From Prevotella sp. (GTDB taxonomy: Bacteria; Bacteroidota; Bacteroidia; Bacteroidales; Bacteroidaceae), in contig JAFRRN010000032.1 of the NCBI GenBank assembly GCA_017428055.1, positions 1 to 64,000 on the forward strand: a stretch of DNA of 64,000 nt, in the 5' to 3' direction. Positions 26,111 through 37,087 of this stretch are shown piece by piece. The position numbers and the translations under genes are program-made. Numbering within the stretch: position 1 is the stretch's first letter; every line of letters starts with the position of its first letter. The notes below the pieces were generated by a model. The model was not told the DNA's origin, ran no database searches, and saw nothing but the letters and a program-made list of their open reading frames with translations.

Positions 26111-28273
26111 ATGGGAAAATTTGACTACAACAAAATCATGCCGCGCTACAGTGCCATCGCCATCGTGCTGTGCGTCATTGCCATAGCCGTCATTTGCAAG
26201 GCTTTCTACATCATGACTGCCAAAAACGACTATTGGATGAAGGTGGCATCGCGTGTGAAGAAAGACAGTGTCGAGATTAAACCTACCCGAGGTAACATTT
26301 TGAGCAGCAATGGGCAGCTCATGGCATCCTCCCTTCCTGAATATAAGGTGTACATGGACTTCAAGGTTTTGCACGATGCGGGCAACGACTCGTTATGGGA
26401 GGAGAAGCTCGACTCCATCTGTCTCTGCCTCAACCACATATTCCCCGAAAAGCCAGCCTCGGAGTTCAAGGAGGAATTGGAACTGGGCCGTGCCAAGCAG
26501 AGTCAACACTGGGCTATCTGGAAACACCGCATCAACTACAACACCTTAGGCGAGGTGAAGCGGATCCCTGTCTTCAACACCAAACAGAAGTATCAGAGCG
26601 GATTCCATTTTGAGGAGTTCAATGCCCGCCAACGTCCCTACGGCTCTTTGGCAGGGCGTACCGTGGGCGACCTCTATGGTGGGAAGGACACCGCCCGCTG
26701 TGGACTGGAACTGTCATACGACTCCATCCTGCGCGGCACCAACGGCCTCATCCACCGCCGCAAGGTACTCAACAAGTTCCTTGACATCATGGACACACCA
26801 CCCATCGACGGTGCCGACATCGTGACCACCATCGATGTCAACATGCAGGACTTGGCAGAACGGTCGGTCATAGACGAACTGAAGGAAATCAACGGAAACG
26901 TGGGTGTCGCCATCGTGATGGAGGTGGCAACGGGCGACATCAAGGCTATCGTCAACATGGAGAAATGCTGGGACGGTGAATACCGCGAGATCAAGAACCA
27001 CGCAGTGAGCGACCTGTTGGAGCCGGGGTCGGTATTCAAGACGGCATCCATACTGGTAGCCCTCGACGACGAGGTGGTGGACACTACCTACAAGATAGAT
27101 ACAGGCGGGGGTGTCTGGCCGATGTACAAGCGCGAGATGAAAGACCACAACTGGCGCAAGGGCGGGTATGGCCGCTTGACATTGCCACAGACCCTGCATT
27201 ACAGTAGCAACATCGGTGTGAGCCGTATCATTGACGAGCGTTACCATAGCCATCCCGAAAAGTTTGTGGAAGGCATCTATCGCACAGGGCTTGCCGACGA
27301 CCTCCATATCCCATTGCTTGGCTCGTCACCAGCACGTATCCGAATGCCTAAGAAAGATAGCCGTGGCAAGCAATACCTTAATTGGAGTGACACCGCCCTG
27401 CCTTGGATGAGCATTGGGTATGAGACACAAGTCCCACCCATCTCTACCCTGACCTTCTATAATGCCATCGCCAACAACGGAAAGATGATGCAACCACGTT
27501 TTGTCAAGCAAGTGGTGAAAGACGGCCAGGTCTTGGCTGAATACCCACCGGTGGTGTTACGCGAACAGATTGCCAAGCCAAAGACCATCAAGACCATGCA
27601 AACAATCTTGGAGCAAGTGGTAAGCCAAGGACTCGGTAAGAAGGCTGGGTCAAAGACATTCAAGGTAGCTGGCAAGACGGGAACGGCGCAAATGTCAAAG
27701 GGAGCGGCAGGCTATAAGTCGGGCATCACCAACTACCTGTTGAGCTTTGCAGGATTCTTCCCTGCCGACAACCCAAAATACAGTTGCATCGTCTGCATCC
27801 AAAAGTCGGGTTTGCCCGCCTCGGGCGGCGGCATGAGCGGCGTGGTGTTCCACAACATCGCCGAGGGCATCATGGCACAAAGCCTCAAGTTGGACGTGAA
27901 AGACGCACACGACTCCACCTCCATCGCCATCCCCGACGTGAAAGACGGCAACATCCTGGCGGCTGACTACGTATTGACCCATCTGGGAGTCAGCACCAAC
28001 GCCGACTGGTCTGGGGCATACACAAGCGGGAATCCCGTCTGGGGCAGGGCAACCATGAAAGACAACAAGCTGATTGCCCTGCTCAAGGAAGAGCATCATG
28101 ACGAGACACAAATCCCCGACGTGCATGGCATGGGTGCGAGAGATGCGGTGTTTCTCATCGAAAAGCGTGGCGTTCCCGTGAGAATCAAGGGAAGAGGCAA
28201 AGTGGTAAAGCAAAGCCTTGAGCCAGGGCATGACATCAAGCCCGGCGAAGTGTGTATGCTCATGTTAGAATGA
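26111..28273 (+). CDS. ftsI: Division-specific penicillin-binding protein with PASTA domain
   Basis: The start at 26111 follows an AGGAGG-like sequence and gives [20 protein letters not shown], a short cytoplasmic tail and membrane anchor. Transpeptidase motifs are present: SVFK near residue 307, SSN near 364 and KTGTAQ near 522. A single C-terminal PASTA domain ([20 protein letters not shown]) ends the 720-residue protein. It crosslinks septal peptidoglycan together with FtsW. Confidence 0.95.
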   Translation: MGKFDYNKIMPRYSAIAIVLCVIAIAVICKAFYIMTAKNDYWMKVASRVKKDSVEIKPTRGNILSSNGQLMASSLPEYKVYMDFKVLHDAGNDSLWEEKLDSICLCLNHIFPEKPASEFKEELELGRAKQSQHWAIWKHRINYNTLGEVKRIPVFNTKQKYQSGFHFEEFNARQRPYGSLAGRTVGDLYGGKDTARCGLELSYDSILRGTNGLIHRRKVLNKFLDIMDTPPIDGADIVTTIDVNMQDLAERSVIDELKEINGNVGVAIVMEVATGDIKAIVNMEKCWDGEYREIKNHAVSDLLEPGSVFKTASILVALDDEVVDTTYKIDTGGGVWPMYKREMKDHNWRKGGYGRLTLPQTLHYSSNIGVSRIIDERYHSHPEKFVEGIYRTGLADDLHIPLLGSSPARIRMPKKDSRGKQYLNWSDTALPWMSIGYETQVPPISTLTFYNAIANNGKMMQPRFVKQVVKDGQVLAEYPPVVLREQIAKPKTIKTMQTILEQVVSQGLGKKAGSKTFKVAGKTGTAQMSKGAAGYKSGITNYLLSFAGFFPADNPKYSCIVCIQKSGLPASGGGMSGVVFHNIAEGIMAQSLKLDVKDAHDSTSIAIPDVKDGNILAADYVLTHLGVSTNADWSGAYTSGNPVWGRATMKDNKLIALLKEEHHDETQIPDVHGMGARDAVFLIEKRGVPVRIKGRGKVVKQSLEPGHDIKPGEVCMLMLE

Positions 28274-28299
28274 TAACTACAATAAACAAATCATCATAT

Positions 28300-29754
28300 A
28301 TGAAACTCATTGAATTGATTAAGAGTATCAAGCCTCTTCAGGTCATCGGAAATGAAGAGGTTGACATAACGGGAGTAAACATCGACTCACGCCAGATTGG
28401 AAATGGACACCTCTTCATCGCCATGAAAGGCACCCAGGTGGACGGCCACAAGTTTATCGGGAAAGCGATAGAGATGGGGGCAACCGCCATTCTGTGTGAA
28501 GACCTGCCCGACACCGATACCCATCCCAATGTGACATTCGTGCAAGTAGCATCGACGGAAGATGCCGTGGGCAAGGTTGCCACGTGCTTCTATGGCAATC
28601 CCTCGACGAAGGTGCAATTGGTGGGTGTGACAGGCACCAATGGCAAGACGACCATCGCCACATTATTATACAATATGTTCAGAGTGATGGGGCATCCATG
28701 CGGACTGCTCTCCACGGTATGTAACTACATTGACGGCAAGGCCATTCCCGCCAGCCACACCACACCCGATGCCATCGAGCTGAACAAGCTGTTGGCACGG
28801 ATGGTCGATGAGGGTTGCGAATATGTGTTCATGGAATGCTCCAGCCATGCCATTGCCCAGAAACGCATCGGTGGCTTGAAGTTTGCAGGGGGCATTTTCA
28901 CCAACCTCACCCGTGACCATCTCGACTACCATAAGACTGTCGAGAACTATCGGAATGCGAAGAAAGCCTTTTTCGACATGCTTCCGAAGTCTGCTTTCGC
29001 CATCATCAACGCTGACGACAAGAATGGGATGTTCATGGTGCAAAACACCAAGGCGACCGTCAAAACCTACTCCACGCGCACGTTGGCAGACTTCAAGGCG
29101 CGGCTGCTGGAGTGTCATTTCGAGGGAATGTACCTTGACATCAACGGCATGGAGGTGGGTGTGCAGTTCATTGGCAAGTTCAACGTGAGCAACTTACTCG
29201 CCGTCTATGGCACGGCTGTCATGCTTGGCAAAAAGCCAGAGGACATCTTGGTGGTGATGAGTACGTTGCATAGCGTCAGCGGAAGGCTTGACCCCGTGCG
29301 CTCGCCAGAAGGATATACCGCCATTGTTGACTATGCCCACACTCCCGACGCATTGGAAAATGTCCTCAAGGCCATCCATGAAGTGCTGAATGGAAAAGGG
29401 CAAGTGATCACAGTGTGTGGAGCGGGAGGCAACCGCGACAAGGGCAAGCGCCCCTTGATGGCACAAGAGGCGGTCAGGCAGAGCGACAAGGTCATCATTA
29501 CGAGCGACAATCCCCGTTTTGAAGAGCCACAAGACATCATCAACGACATGCTGGCAGGGCTGAATGCGCAGCAGATGAAGAAAGTCATCAGCATCGTTGA
29601 CCGCAAGGAAGCCATCCGCACGGCATGTATGATGGCGACAAAAGGCGACGTCATCTTGGTGGCTGGCAAAGGCCATGAGGATTACCAGGAAATCAAGGGA
29701 GTAAAACATCACTTTGACGACAAAGAGGTATTACGCGAGATTTTCGCCAACTAA
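28300..29754 (+). CDS. murE: UDP-MurNAc-tripeptide synthetase (meso-DAP adding type)
   Basis: The start [20 protein letters not shown] is 26 bp after ftsI. The ATP loop [10 protein letters not shown] lies near residue 110 and the substrate-specificity motif DNPRFE near 402. DNPR is the hallmark of enzymes adding meso-diaminopimelate; lysine-adding enzymes have a different motif. So the cell wall is predicted to be DAP-type. Confidence 0.96.
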   Translation: MKLIELIKSIKPLQVIGNEEVDITGVNIDSRQIGNGHLFIAMKGTQVDGHKFIGKAIEMGATAILCEDLPDTDTHPNVTFVQVASTEDAVGKVATCFYGNPSTKVQLVGVTGTNGKTTIATLLYNMFRVMGHPCGLLSTVCNYIDGKAIPASHTTPDAIELNKLLARMVDEGCEYVFMECSSHAIAQKRIGGLKFAGGIFTNLTRDHLDYHKTVENYRNAKKAFFDMLPKSAFAIINADDKNGMFMVQNTKATVKTYSTRTLADFKARLLECHFEGMYLDINGMEVGVQFIGKFNVSNLLAVYGTAVMLGKKPEDILVVMSTLHSVSGRLDPVRSPEGYTAIVDYAHTPDALENVLKAIHEVLNGKGQVITVCGAGGNRDKGKRPLMAQEAVRQSDKVIITSDNPRFEEPQDIINDMLAGLNAQQMKKVISIVDRKEAIRTACMMATKGDVILVAGKGHEDYQEIKGVKHHFDDKEVLREIFAN

Positions 29755-29783
29755 TAACGTTCAACCCATTAAACGATTAAGAC

Positions 29784-31055
29784 ATGCTTTTCTATCTATT
29801 CAGGTTTTTAGAGCAATTCAACATACCAGGGGCGCACGTCTGGTCATACATATCCTTCCGTGCCCTGCTGACATTGGTGTTATCATTGATGGTTTCGGCA
29901 TGGTTTGGCGAGAGATTCATCAAGTACATGAAACGGCGGAAAATCTATGAAACTGCCCGCGACGCATCCATCGACCCGTTTGGGGAGAAGAAAAAAGGAG
30001 TGCCAACCATGGGCGGCATCATCATCATGGTGTCCATATTAGTACCTGTATTGTTGCTCGGTCGTATGCGCAACATTTATCTCCTGCTGATGATTGTCAC
30101 CACTGTATGGTTAGGATTCTTAGGATTCCTCGACGATTACATCAAGATATTCCGCAGGAAAAAGGATGGGTTGAAAGGCAAATACAAGATTGTGGGACAG
30201 GTGAGTATCGGTCTCATCGTGGGACTCACGCTATGGGCAAGCTCCGATGCGGTAATCCACGAGAATGTCTCCACGGAGAAGGTGGGAACAGAGATGGTGG
30301 TGACACACAAATCCAAGCCCGAGAAATCACTCAAGACCACCATTCCGTTCGTGAAAAACCACAATTTAGACTACTCTGCCATCATGTCCTTCTGCGGAAA
30401 ACATAAGGAGGCAGCGGGATGGATCCTGTTTGTGGTGATGACAATCATCGTGGTGACGGCAGTCAGCAACGGTGCCAACCTCAACGATGGCATGGATGGG
30501 ATGTGTGCGGGCAACTCTGCCATCATCGGCGTGGCATTGGGTATCTTCGCATACGTGAGCAGCCACATCGAATATGCTTCGTACTTGAACATCATGTACA
30601 TCCCTGGGACACAGGAGTTAGTGGTGTTCATGTGTGCCTTCATCGGTGCCATGATTGGTTTCCTATGGTATAATGCCTACCCCGCGCAGATATTCATGGG
30701 CGACACGGGGTCGCTCATGGTTGGGGGCATCATCGGTGTATGCGCCGTCATCATCCACAAGGAATTGATGTTACCCATCCTTTGTGGCATCTTCTTCGTT
30801 GAAAGCCTGAGCGTCATGATGCAAACGGGCTATTTCAAATACCGCAAGCGTAAAGGCGAGAGGGTACGCATCTTCCGTGCCACCCCTATCCATGACAACT
30901 TCCGTAAGTTGGACAAAGACCTTGACCCAACCAGCAAATACATCTTCAAGGGATGGCCACAGAGGCAATTCCATGAGTCGAAAATCACCGTTAGGTTTTG
31001 GATTACAACTATTATATTGGCAACATTGACTATCATCACATTGAAAATTAGGTGA
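29784..31055 (+). CDS. mraY: Phospho-MurNAc-pentapeptide transferase
   Basis: The 423-residue polytopic membrane protein has the family motifs KKGVPTMGGI, LGFLDDYIKIFRRKKDGL, NGANLNDGMDGM and FMGDTGSLMVGG, containing the conserved aspartates. It attaches UDP-MurNAc-pentapeptide to undecaprenyl phosphate to make lipid I. An insertion of about 60 residues between helices (SSDAVIHENVSTEKVGTE onward) is usual in Bacteroidota. The stop overlaps a possible GTG start of murD. Confidence 0.97.
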   Translation: MLFYLFRFLEQFNIPGAHVWSYISFRALLTLVLSLMVSAWFGERFIKYMKRRKIYETARDASIDPFGEKKKGVPTMGGIIIMVSILVPVLLLGRMRNIYLLLMIVTTVWLGFLGFLDDYIKIFRRKKDGLKGKYKIVGQVSIGLIVGLTLWASSDAVIHENVSTEKVGTEMVVTHKSKPEKSLKTTIPFVKNHNLDYSAIMSFCGKHKEAAGWILFVVMTIIVVTAVSNGANLNDGMDGMCAGNSAIIGVALGIFAYVSSHIEYASYLNIMYIPGTQELVVFMCAFIGAMIGFLWYNAYPAQIFMGDTGSLMVGGIIGVCAVIIHKELMLPILCGIFFVESLSVMMQTGYFKYRKRKGERVRIFRATPIHDNFRKLDKDLDPTSKYIFKGWPQRQFHESKITVRFWITTIILATLTIITLKIR

Positions 31056-31060
31056 AAAAT

Positions 31061-32386
31061 ATGAGAATCGTTATATTAGGAGCGGCAGAGAGTGGTGCAG
31101 GAGCTGCCGTATTGGCAAAGAAAATGGGGTTTGACGTGTTTGTCTCAGACATGTCCGTCATCAAGGATAAATACAAGAAAATCCTCGATGACCACCAGAT
31201 CGAATGGGAAGAGAAGCACCATAGCGAGGAGAAAATCCTCAATGCCGACGAGATTATCAAGAGCCCCGGCATCCCTGACAAGGCTCCCGTCGTCAGGAAA
31301 GCCATCGAAAAAGGCATCCATATCATCAGCGAGATTGAGTTCGCTGGCAGGTACACCGACTCCAAGATGATCTGTATCACGGGGTCGAATGGGAAAACGA
31401 CAACGACATCACTTATATATCACATTTTCCGGAATGCAGGATATGACGTAGGTTTGGCTGGGAACATCGGCCACTCGCTGGCATTGCAAGTGGCCGAGTC
31501 CCCACATCAATACTATGTAATCGAGTTGAGTTCTTTCCAATTGGACAACATGTATGACTTCAGGGCTAACATTGCGGTGTTGCTCAACATCACTCCTGAC
31601 CACCTCGACCGCTATGGGACGATGCAGGATTACGTGGATGCGAAGATGCGCATCTTGCAGAACCAGACGGAGCAGGATGCCTTCATCTATTGGGACGAAG
31701 ACCCTATCATCAAAAGAGAGTTGAAGAAATACGACATCAAGGCGATACAATACCCTTTCTCACAACTGAAGAAGAACGGGGTCATCGGCTACATTGAAGA
31801 AGGCCAATACGTCATCGAGAAACCCACACCTTTCAACATGGAACAAGAGGAATTGTCACTCACAGGGAGACACAATATATATAATTCCTTGGCAGCAGGC
31901 ATAGCGTCCAACATTGCGGGCATCAAGAATGAAGTTATCCGAAAGTGTCTCTCCGACTTTCCCGGCGTGGAACACCGTTTGGAGAAAGTGACGAGGGTTG
32001 GAGGAGTAGAATATATCAATGACTCAAAGGCCACTAACGTGGATGCCTGTTGGTATGCCTTGGAGAGCATGAAGGGTGACACCATCCTGATTCTTGGTGG
32101 TCTGGATAAAGGTAATGACTATAATGAAATCAAAGACCTTGTCATCCAGAAATGCGTTGGGTTGGTTTATCTCGGTGCGGACAACACCAAACTGCACAAC
32201 TTCTTTGACGGTCTTGGGATTCCTGTGCGCGACACCCACTCGATGAAAGACTGCGTGGAGGCATGTTACGAAATGGCAAAGCCGGGCGACACCGTGTTGT
32301 TGAGTCCTTGCTGTGCCAGCTTCGACCTCTTCAAGAACATGGAAGACCGAGGCGAACAATTCAAGACTTTGGTAAGAAACCTGTAA
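31061..32386 (+). CDS. murD: UDP-MurNAc-L-alanine:D-glutamate ligase
   Basis: It starts MRIVILGAAESGAGAAVLA and has the ATP loop CITGSNGKTTTTSLI near residue 105, then ITPDHLDRYGTM and INDSKATNVDA, all typical of MurD. A GTG at 31052, which would overlap the mraY stop, is an alternative start giving three extra residues. It adds D-glutamate to the cytoplasmic precursor. Confidence 0.96.
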   Translation: MRIVILGAAESGAGAAVLAKKMGFDVFVSDMSVIKDKYKKILDDHQIEWEEKHHSEEKILNADEIIKSPGIPDKAPVVRKAIEKGIHIISEIEFAGRYTDSKMICITGSNGKTTTTSLIYHIFRNAGYDVGLAGNIGHSLALQVAESPHQYYVIELSSFQLDNMYDFRANIAVLLNITPDHLDRYGTMQDYVDAKMRILQNQTEQDAFIYWDEDPIIKRELKKYDIKAIQYPFSQLKKNGVIGYIEEGQYVIEKPTPFNMEQEELSLTGRHNIYNSLAAGIASNIAGIKNEVIRKCLSDFPGVEHRLEKVTRVGGVEYINDSKATNVDACWYALESMKGDTILILGGLDKGNDYNEIKDLVIQKCVGLVYLGADNTKLHNFFDGLGIPVRDTHSMKDCVEACYEMAKPGDTVLLSPCCASFDLFKNMEDRGEQFKTLVRNL

Positions 32387-32404
32387 AACGAAACAACATA
32401 AGCA

Positions 32405-33682
32405 ATGGAAACAAAGATCGGTAACATCTTTAAAGGGGACAAGGTGATATGGATGGTCTTCTTCTTCCTCTGTATCATCAGCATCGTAGAGGTCTACTCC
32501 GCCTCGTCGCAACTCACTTACAAGAGCGGAAGCTACCTTGCTCCCGTCATCAAGCACGGGGGAATATTGGTGGTAGGCATTTTCTGCATGATCATTACCC
32601 TAAACATCGGATGCCGCTACTTCAAGATAGCGACACCATTTCTATTGTTATTCTCCATTGCCACACTATTATGGGTCATTATCGCAGGGCAGTCTACCAA
32701 TGGCGCAATGAGGTGGATCAGTCTGCTTGGCATACAGTTCCAGCCATCGGAGATCGCTAAGGGTACATTGGTTTTGGCAACGGCACAAATACTCAGTGCC
32801 ATGCAAACGCCAACAGGAGCCGACAAAAACGCTTTCAATTACATCCTCATCGTCTGCTTGCCTATCATCCCTCTCATCATGGTGGAAAACCTTTCCACCG
32901 CCATCTTGTTAAGTGGCGTTGTTTTCTTCATGATGGTCATCGGTAGAGTACCCATGCAACAATTGGGAAAGCTTTTAGGCATTGCGGTCCTGACGGTTGT
33001 TTGTGTCTTTGCCATGGTGATGTTGATTGGTAAAGACAATAGTAACGTTGACCCCAATAAGACACTGACGGAACGAGTAGACGATGCCAAGGAAGAAGAG
33101 CATCAATCAAGGGCTGTCTTCCACCGATTAGACACATGGAAGTCACGCATCATCAAATTTGTCAATAACAAGGAAGTGGCACCCGAAGACGTGGACCTTG
33201 ACATCGATGCCCAACGCTCACACGCAAATATTGCCATAGCATCGTCGAACATCGTTGGCAAGGGACCCGGCAATTCCGTTGAGCGTGACTTTCTATCACA
33301 GGCCTTCTCTGACTTCATCTATGCCATCATCATCGAAGAGATGGGTATTGTGGGAGCCATCGTGGTGGCATTCCTATATATCATCCTCCTATTCAGGACG
33401 GGAAGGATAGCCAACAGATGTGAGAACACATTCCCCGCTTTCTTCGCTATGGGTTTAGCATTGCTGTTGGTGACACAGGCACTTTTCAACATGTGTGTCG
33501 CTGTGGGATTGGCACCAGTCACAGGGCAACCACTGCCATTGGTAAGCAAGGGCGGTACCTCTACCATCATCAATTGCATATATATTGGAGCCATATTAAG
33601 CATCAGTCGATCTGCTAAAAAGAAACAATTTGACAAGGAAGAGTTGAAAAGCCCCCGATTGGCTGTCTCTTTAGTGATTTGA
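32405..33682 (+). CDS. ftsW: FtsW septal peptidoglycan polymerase (SEDS family)
   Basis: The 425-residue membrane protein has the SEDS motifs GAMRWISLLGIQFQPSEIAK near residue 100 and, late, PVTGQPLPLVSKGGTSTI. A large periplasmic loop with acidic and basic residues (DDAKEEEHQSR) lies between helices. It polymerises glycan from lipid II together with FtsI. Confidence 0.95.
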   Translation: METKIGNIFKGDKVIWMVFFFLCIISIVEVYSASSQLTYKSGSYLAPVIKHGGILVVGIFCMIITLNIGCRYFKIATPFLLLFSIATLLWVIIAGQSTNGAMRWISLLGIQFQPSEIAKGTLVLATAQILSAMQTPTGADKNAFNYILIVCLPIIPLIMVENLSTAILLSGVVFFMMVIGRVPMQQLGKLLGIAVLTVVCVFAMVMLIGKDNSNVDPNKTLTERVDDAKEEEHQSRAVFHRLDTWKSRIIKFVNNKEVAPEDVDLDIDAQRSHANIAIASSNIVGKGPGNSVERDFLSQAFSDFIYAIIIEEMGIVGAIVVAFLYIILLFRTGRIANRCENTFPAFFAMGLALLLVTQALFNMCVAVGLAPVTGQPLPLVSKGGTSTIINCIYIGAILSISRSAKKKQFDKEELKSPRLAVSLVI

Positions 33683-33751
33683 AAAAATCAAGTAATAAGC
33701 CATATTATTATAAAAAGCAAGAAAAAATTATAGAAGAAAGAAAAATTTGTT

Positions 33752-33759
33752 TAACTTTG
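33752..33759 (+). promoter_or_regulatory. Internal -7 box TAACTTTG before murG
   Basis: TAACTTTG fits TAnnTTTG in the 99-bp gap between ftsW and murG, the widest gap inside the cluster, 22 bp before the murG ATG. The surrounding sequence is A-rich, and the -33 element is unclear. Confidence 0.5.
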
Positions 33760-33781
33760 CAAGTTCAGAATAAAAGTATCT

Positions 33782-34900
33782 ATGAAACAGGAGGTTAGGG
33801 TCATTATCAGCGGCGGAGGAACAGGAGGGCATATTTTCCCAGCCATTTCAATAGCCAACGCTATCAAGGCGAAACGCCCAGAGGCAAAGATTCTCTTTGT
33901 CGGGGCAGAGGGACGCATGGAGATGCAGCGCGTCCCCGATGCTGGCTATGAGATCAAGGGGCTTCCCATTTGCGGATTTGACCGTAAGAACCTCTTTAAA
34001 AACATTTCTGTCCTTTACAAGATTTGGAAAAGCCAACGCCTCGCAAAACGCATCATCAAGGATTTTAAGCCCATGGTGGCAGTGGGCGTAGGTGGTTACG
34101 CCAGCGGTCCCACGCTCAACAAATGTGCGGCAATGGGCATACCCTGCCTCATCCAGGAGCAAAACTCATACGCCGGTGTCACCAACAAATTGTTGGCAAA
34201 GAAAGCCGAGAAAATCTGTGTGGCATACGAGGGTATGGAGCAATTCTTCCCTGCCGACAAGATTATCCTCACAGGAAACCCTGTACGTGAGAGTGTTCTT
34301 AATACCAAAGAGTCAAGGGAAGAATCCATTAAGGCATTCGGACTTGACCCAAACAAGAAAACCATTCTCTTTGTGGGCGGCAGTCTTGGTGCACGTACCA
34401 TCAATGAAAGCATCCTTCAACACCTTGACCTCATAGAGAAAGGGGAAGTGCAAGTCATCTGGCAAACAGGAAAATATTATTCCGAGACTATTGCCAAGGC
34501 TTTAAAAGCTACTGGAAAGGAGTATCCTATGCTGAAAGTGCAGGACTTCATCAGCGATATGGGGCGGGCATACGATGCAGCAGACCTTGTTATCAGCCGC
34601 TCAGGAGCAAGCTCTATTAGTGAGTTTTGCCTGATAGGCAAACCCGTCATCCTCGTCCCTTCTCCCAATGTGGCAGAAGATCATCAAACGAAGAACACCA
34701 TGGCATTAGTCAATAAGGATGCTGCACTCTACGTGAAAGACGCTGATGCGCCCGACATCTTGCTTGCTTTGGCCATCAAGACCGTCAAAGACAGCGACAA
34801 ACTAAAGTCACTCAGTGAGAATATCTTGAAATTGGGATTGAAAGACTCGGCAAGCATCATCGCCGATGAAGTCATCAAACTGGCAACAAACAAACAATAA
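33782..34900 (+). CDS. murG: MurG, lipid II-forming GlcNAc transferase
   Basis: The 372-residue GT-B enzyme has the N-terminal glycine-rich ISGGGTGGHIFPAISIA, the GVGGYASGP and QEQNSYAGVTNKLL segments, and the C-terminal SRSGASSISEFCLIGKPVIL with the UDP-GlcNAc-binding glutamate. It acts on the inner face of the membrane. Confidence 0.97.
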   Translation: MKQEVRVIISGGGTGGHIFPAISIANAIKAKRPEAKILFVGAEGRMEMQRVPDAGYEIKGLPICGFDRKNLFKNISVLYKIWKSQRLAKRIIKDFKPMVAVGVGGYASGPTLNKCAAMGIPCLIQEQNSYAGVTNKLLAKKAEKICVAYEGMEQFFPADKIILTGNPVRESVLNTKESREESIKAFGLDPNKKTILFVGGSLGARTINESILQHLDLIEKGEVQVIWQTGKYYSETIAKALKATGKEYPMLKVQDFISDMGRAYDAADLVISRSGASSISEFCLIGKPVILVPSPNVAEDHQTKNTMALVNKDAALYVKDADAPDILLALAIKTVKDSDKLKSLSENILKLGLKDSASIIADEVIKLATNKQ

Positions 34901-34911
34901 ACTCGGAGAAG

Positions 34912-36288
34912 ATGGATGTGAGAGATATGAAAGCGGTATATTTTATAGGGGCAGGCGGCATAGGCATGAGTGCCCTTGAAAGATACTTCATGAAGAAGGG
35001 ACTGGTGGTAGCCGGCTACGACAAGACCCCATCAGAACTCACACGCCGCTTGGAAAGTGAAGGTATGAGCATCCATTACGACGAGGATGTTGACAAGATA
35101 CCATTGGAATGTAAGCAGAAAGAAACCTGCTTGGTCATTTATACACCTGCCATCCCAAATGACCACAAAGAATTGCAATATTTCCAAAGATGTGGTTTTG
35201 AAATCCAGAAGCGCGCACAGGTTTTGGGAACCCTGACCCGTTCACACAAGGGATTATGTTTTGCGGGTACACATGGGAAAACCACCACCTCCACGATGTG
35301 CGCCCATATCATGCACCAAAGCCACTTGGACTGTAACGCTTTTCTTGGGGGCATTTCCAAAAACTATGGCACTAATTACATCCTCTCCGACAATAGTGAC
35401 TTTGTGGTTATCGAAGCCGATGAGTTTGACCGTTCATTCCATTGGTTAAGACCATGGATGAGCGTCATCACCTCCACAGACCCAGATCACCTTGACATTT
35501 ATGGAACAAAGGAAGCATACCTTGAAAGTTTCCGTCATTACACGACCTTGATTCAACCTGGAGGTGCGTTGGTCATCCATTGTGGGTTGGAAATGACGCA
35601 TGAAGTGCAAGAGGGAGTGCGCATCTATGATTATTCACTTGACAAGGGAGACTTTCATGCCGAGAACATTCGGATAGACAATGGAGAAATAACCTTCGAC
35701 TTCATCTCTCCCATCGAGAACATAAAGGGAATAGAACTGGGACAACCCATTCCAATCAACATTGAAAACGGCATTGCCGCTATGGCGCTTGCACAACTCA
35801 ATGGTTGCACTGCGCAGGAATTGAAAGAAGGTATGAGAACTTATCTTGGCGTTGACCGCCGTTTCGATTTCAAGATCAAGAACGACCGCTTGGTGTTCTT
35901 ATCAGACTATGCCCACCATCCCAAAGAGATTTACCAAAGCGCAAAGAGTATTAGAGAGTTATACCGGAATAGAAAAATCACGGCTATATTCCAGCCTCAC
36001 CTATACACTCGCACACGCGACTTCTATAAGGAATTTGCAGAAGCATTGAACCAATTAGACGAAGTAATCCTTTGCGACATCTACCCTGCCCGTGAGAATC
36101 CCATCCGAGGGGTAACAAGTAAGCTGATTTACGATAACCTCCGCGAGGGGATGGAGAAGAGTATGATTCACAAGGAAGACGTACTCAATCTTGCCAAGAG
36201 CCGAGACTTTGATGTCTTAGTCATCTTAGGAGCTGGAGACCTCGACAATTACGTTCCACAAATCACCCAAATCCTGAACAACAAATGA
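34912..36288 (+). CDS. murC: UDP-MurNAc:L-alanine ligase
   Basis: GGAG lies just before the ATG. The 458-residue protein has the nucleotide fold FIGAGGIGMSALERYFM, the ATP loop GTHGKTTTSTM near residue 118, and YAHHPKEI with FQPHLYTRT typical of MurC. It adds the first amino acid of the stem peptide. The stop overlaps ftsQ by ATGA. Confidence 0.96.
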   Translation: MDVRDMKAVYFIGAGGIGMSALERYFMKKGLVVAGYDKTPSELTRRLESEGMSIHYDEDVDKIPLECKQKETCLVIYTPAIPNDHKELQYFQRCGFEIQKRAQVLGTLTRSHKGLCFAGTHGKTTTSTMCAHIMHQSHLDCNAFLGGISKNYGTNYILSDNSDFVVIEADEFDRSFHWLRPWMSVITSTDPDHLDIYGTKEAYLESFRHYTTLIQPGGALVIHCGLEMTHEVQEGVRIYDYSLDKGDFHAENIRIDNGEITFDFISPIENIKGIELGQPIPINIENGIAAMALAQLNGCTAQELKEGMRTYLGVDRRFDFKIKNDRLVFLSDYAHHPKEIYQSAKSIRELYRNRKITAIFQPHLYTRTRDFYKEFAEALNQLDEVILCDIYPARENPIRGVTSKLIYDNLREGMEKSMIHKEDVLNLAKSRDFDVLVILGAGDLDNYVPQITQILNNK

Positions 36289-37073
36289 AGATCAAGACCA
36301 TAATCACCATCATATTTGACATTGTCCTCGCCGCCTACCTGGTGTTGGCTGTCACAGCATTCAACAAGCCCAAGGAAACGGTCAAGGCATGTATCGGTGT
36401 CAATATCAACATCGAAGACCAAGACGCAAACGGCTTCATCAACAAAGAGGAGATAAAGAACCGTTTGGAACACAACGACATATACCCTCTTGCCAAACCA
36501 ATACAAGATGTAGACACCCGCAAGATAGAGGAGACTCTCAAGACAAGCCCGTTTGTCAAGACGGCAGAATGCTACCGCACATTGAATGGCATCGTCAACA
36601 TCAACGTGACACAACGTATGCCCATAGTCAGAATCAAGGCCGACAACGGCAATGACTATTACTTGGATGACAACGACTGTGTGATGCCCAATTCGCATTA
36701 CACTTCCGACCTCATCATCGCAACAGGTAATATCAGCAAGACCTTTGCCACCAATTACATCTCGCCCCTGAGTAAGCAAATCATGGGCAATGAGCTATGG
36801 AAGAACCAAATAGAGCAAATCAACGTGCTTCCCGACTTGAGTATAGAGATCGTACCACGTGTAGGAAACCACATCATTTGCCTCGGCAGGATGCCGGAGG
36901 GCAAGACGCAAAGTGAACGAACCGCCCTGATATGCGACTTTTTCAACAAGAAAATCTCACGACTGGAGAAGTTTTACAAGTATGGATTGTCACAAGCAGG
37001 ATGGAACAAGTACTGTTATATCAACTTGGAATTTGATAACCAAATTATTTGCAAGAAGAATAAAAACATATAA
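36285..37073 (+). CDS. ftsQ: FtsQ-like cell division protein
   Basis: The 262-residue protein has one N-terminal membrane helix (TIIFDIVLAAYLVLAVTAF) and a periplasmic region with a POTRA-like segment (KNRLEHNDIYPL, LKTSPFVKTAECY), followed by RMPIVRIKADNGNDYYLDD. Overlap with murC and position before ftsA fit FtsQ, the hub that recruits FtsL and FtsB/DivIC. Confidence 0.9.
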   Translation: MKIKTIITIIFDIVLAAYLVLAVTAFNKPKETVKACIGVNINIEDQDANGFINKEEIKNRLEHNDIYPLAKPIQDVDTRKIEETLKTSPFVKTAECYRTLNGIVNINVTQRMPIVRIKADNGNDYYLDDNDCVMPNSHYTSDLIIATGNISKTFATNYISPLSKQIMGNELWKNQIEQINVLPDLSIEIVPRVGNHIICLGRMPEGKTQSERTALICDFFNKKISRLEKFYKYGLSQAGWNKYCYINLEFDNQIICKKNKNI

Positions 37074-37087
37074 AATATTGAATTGTT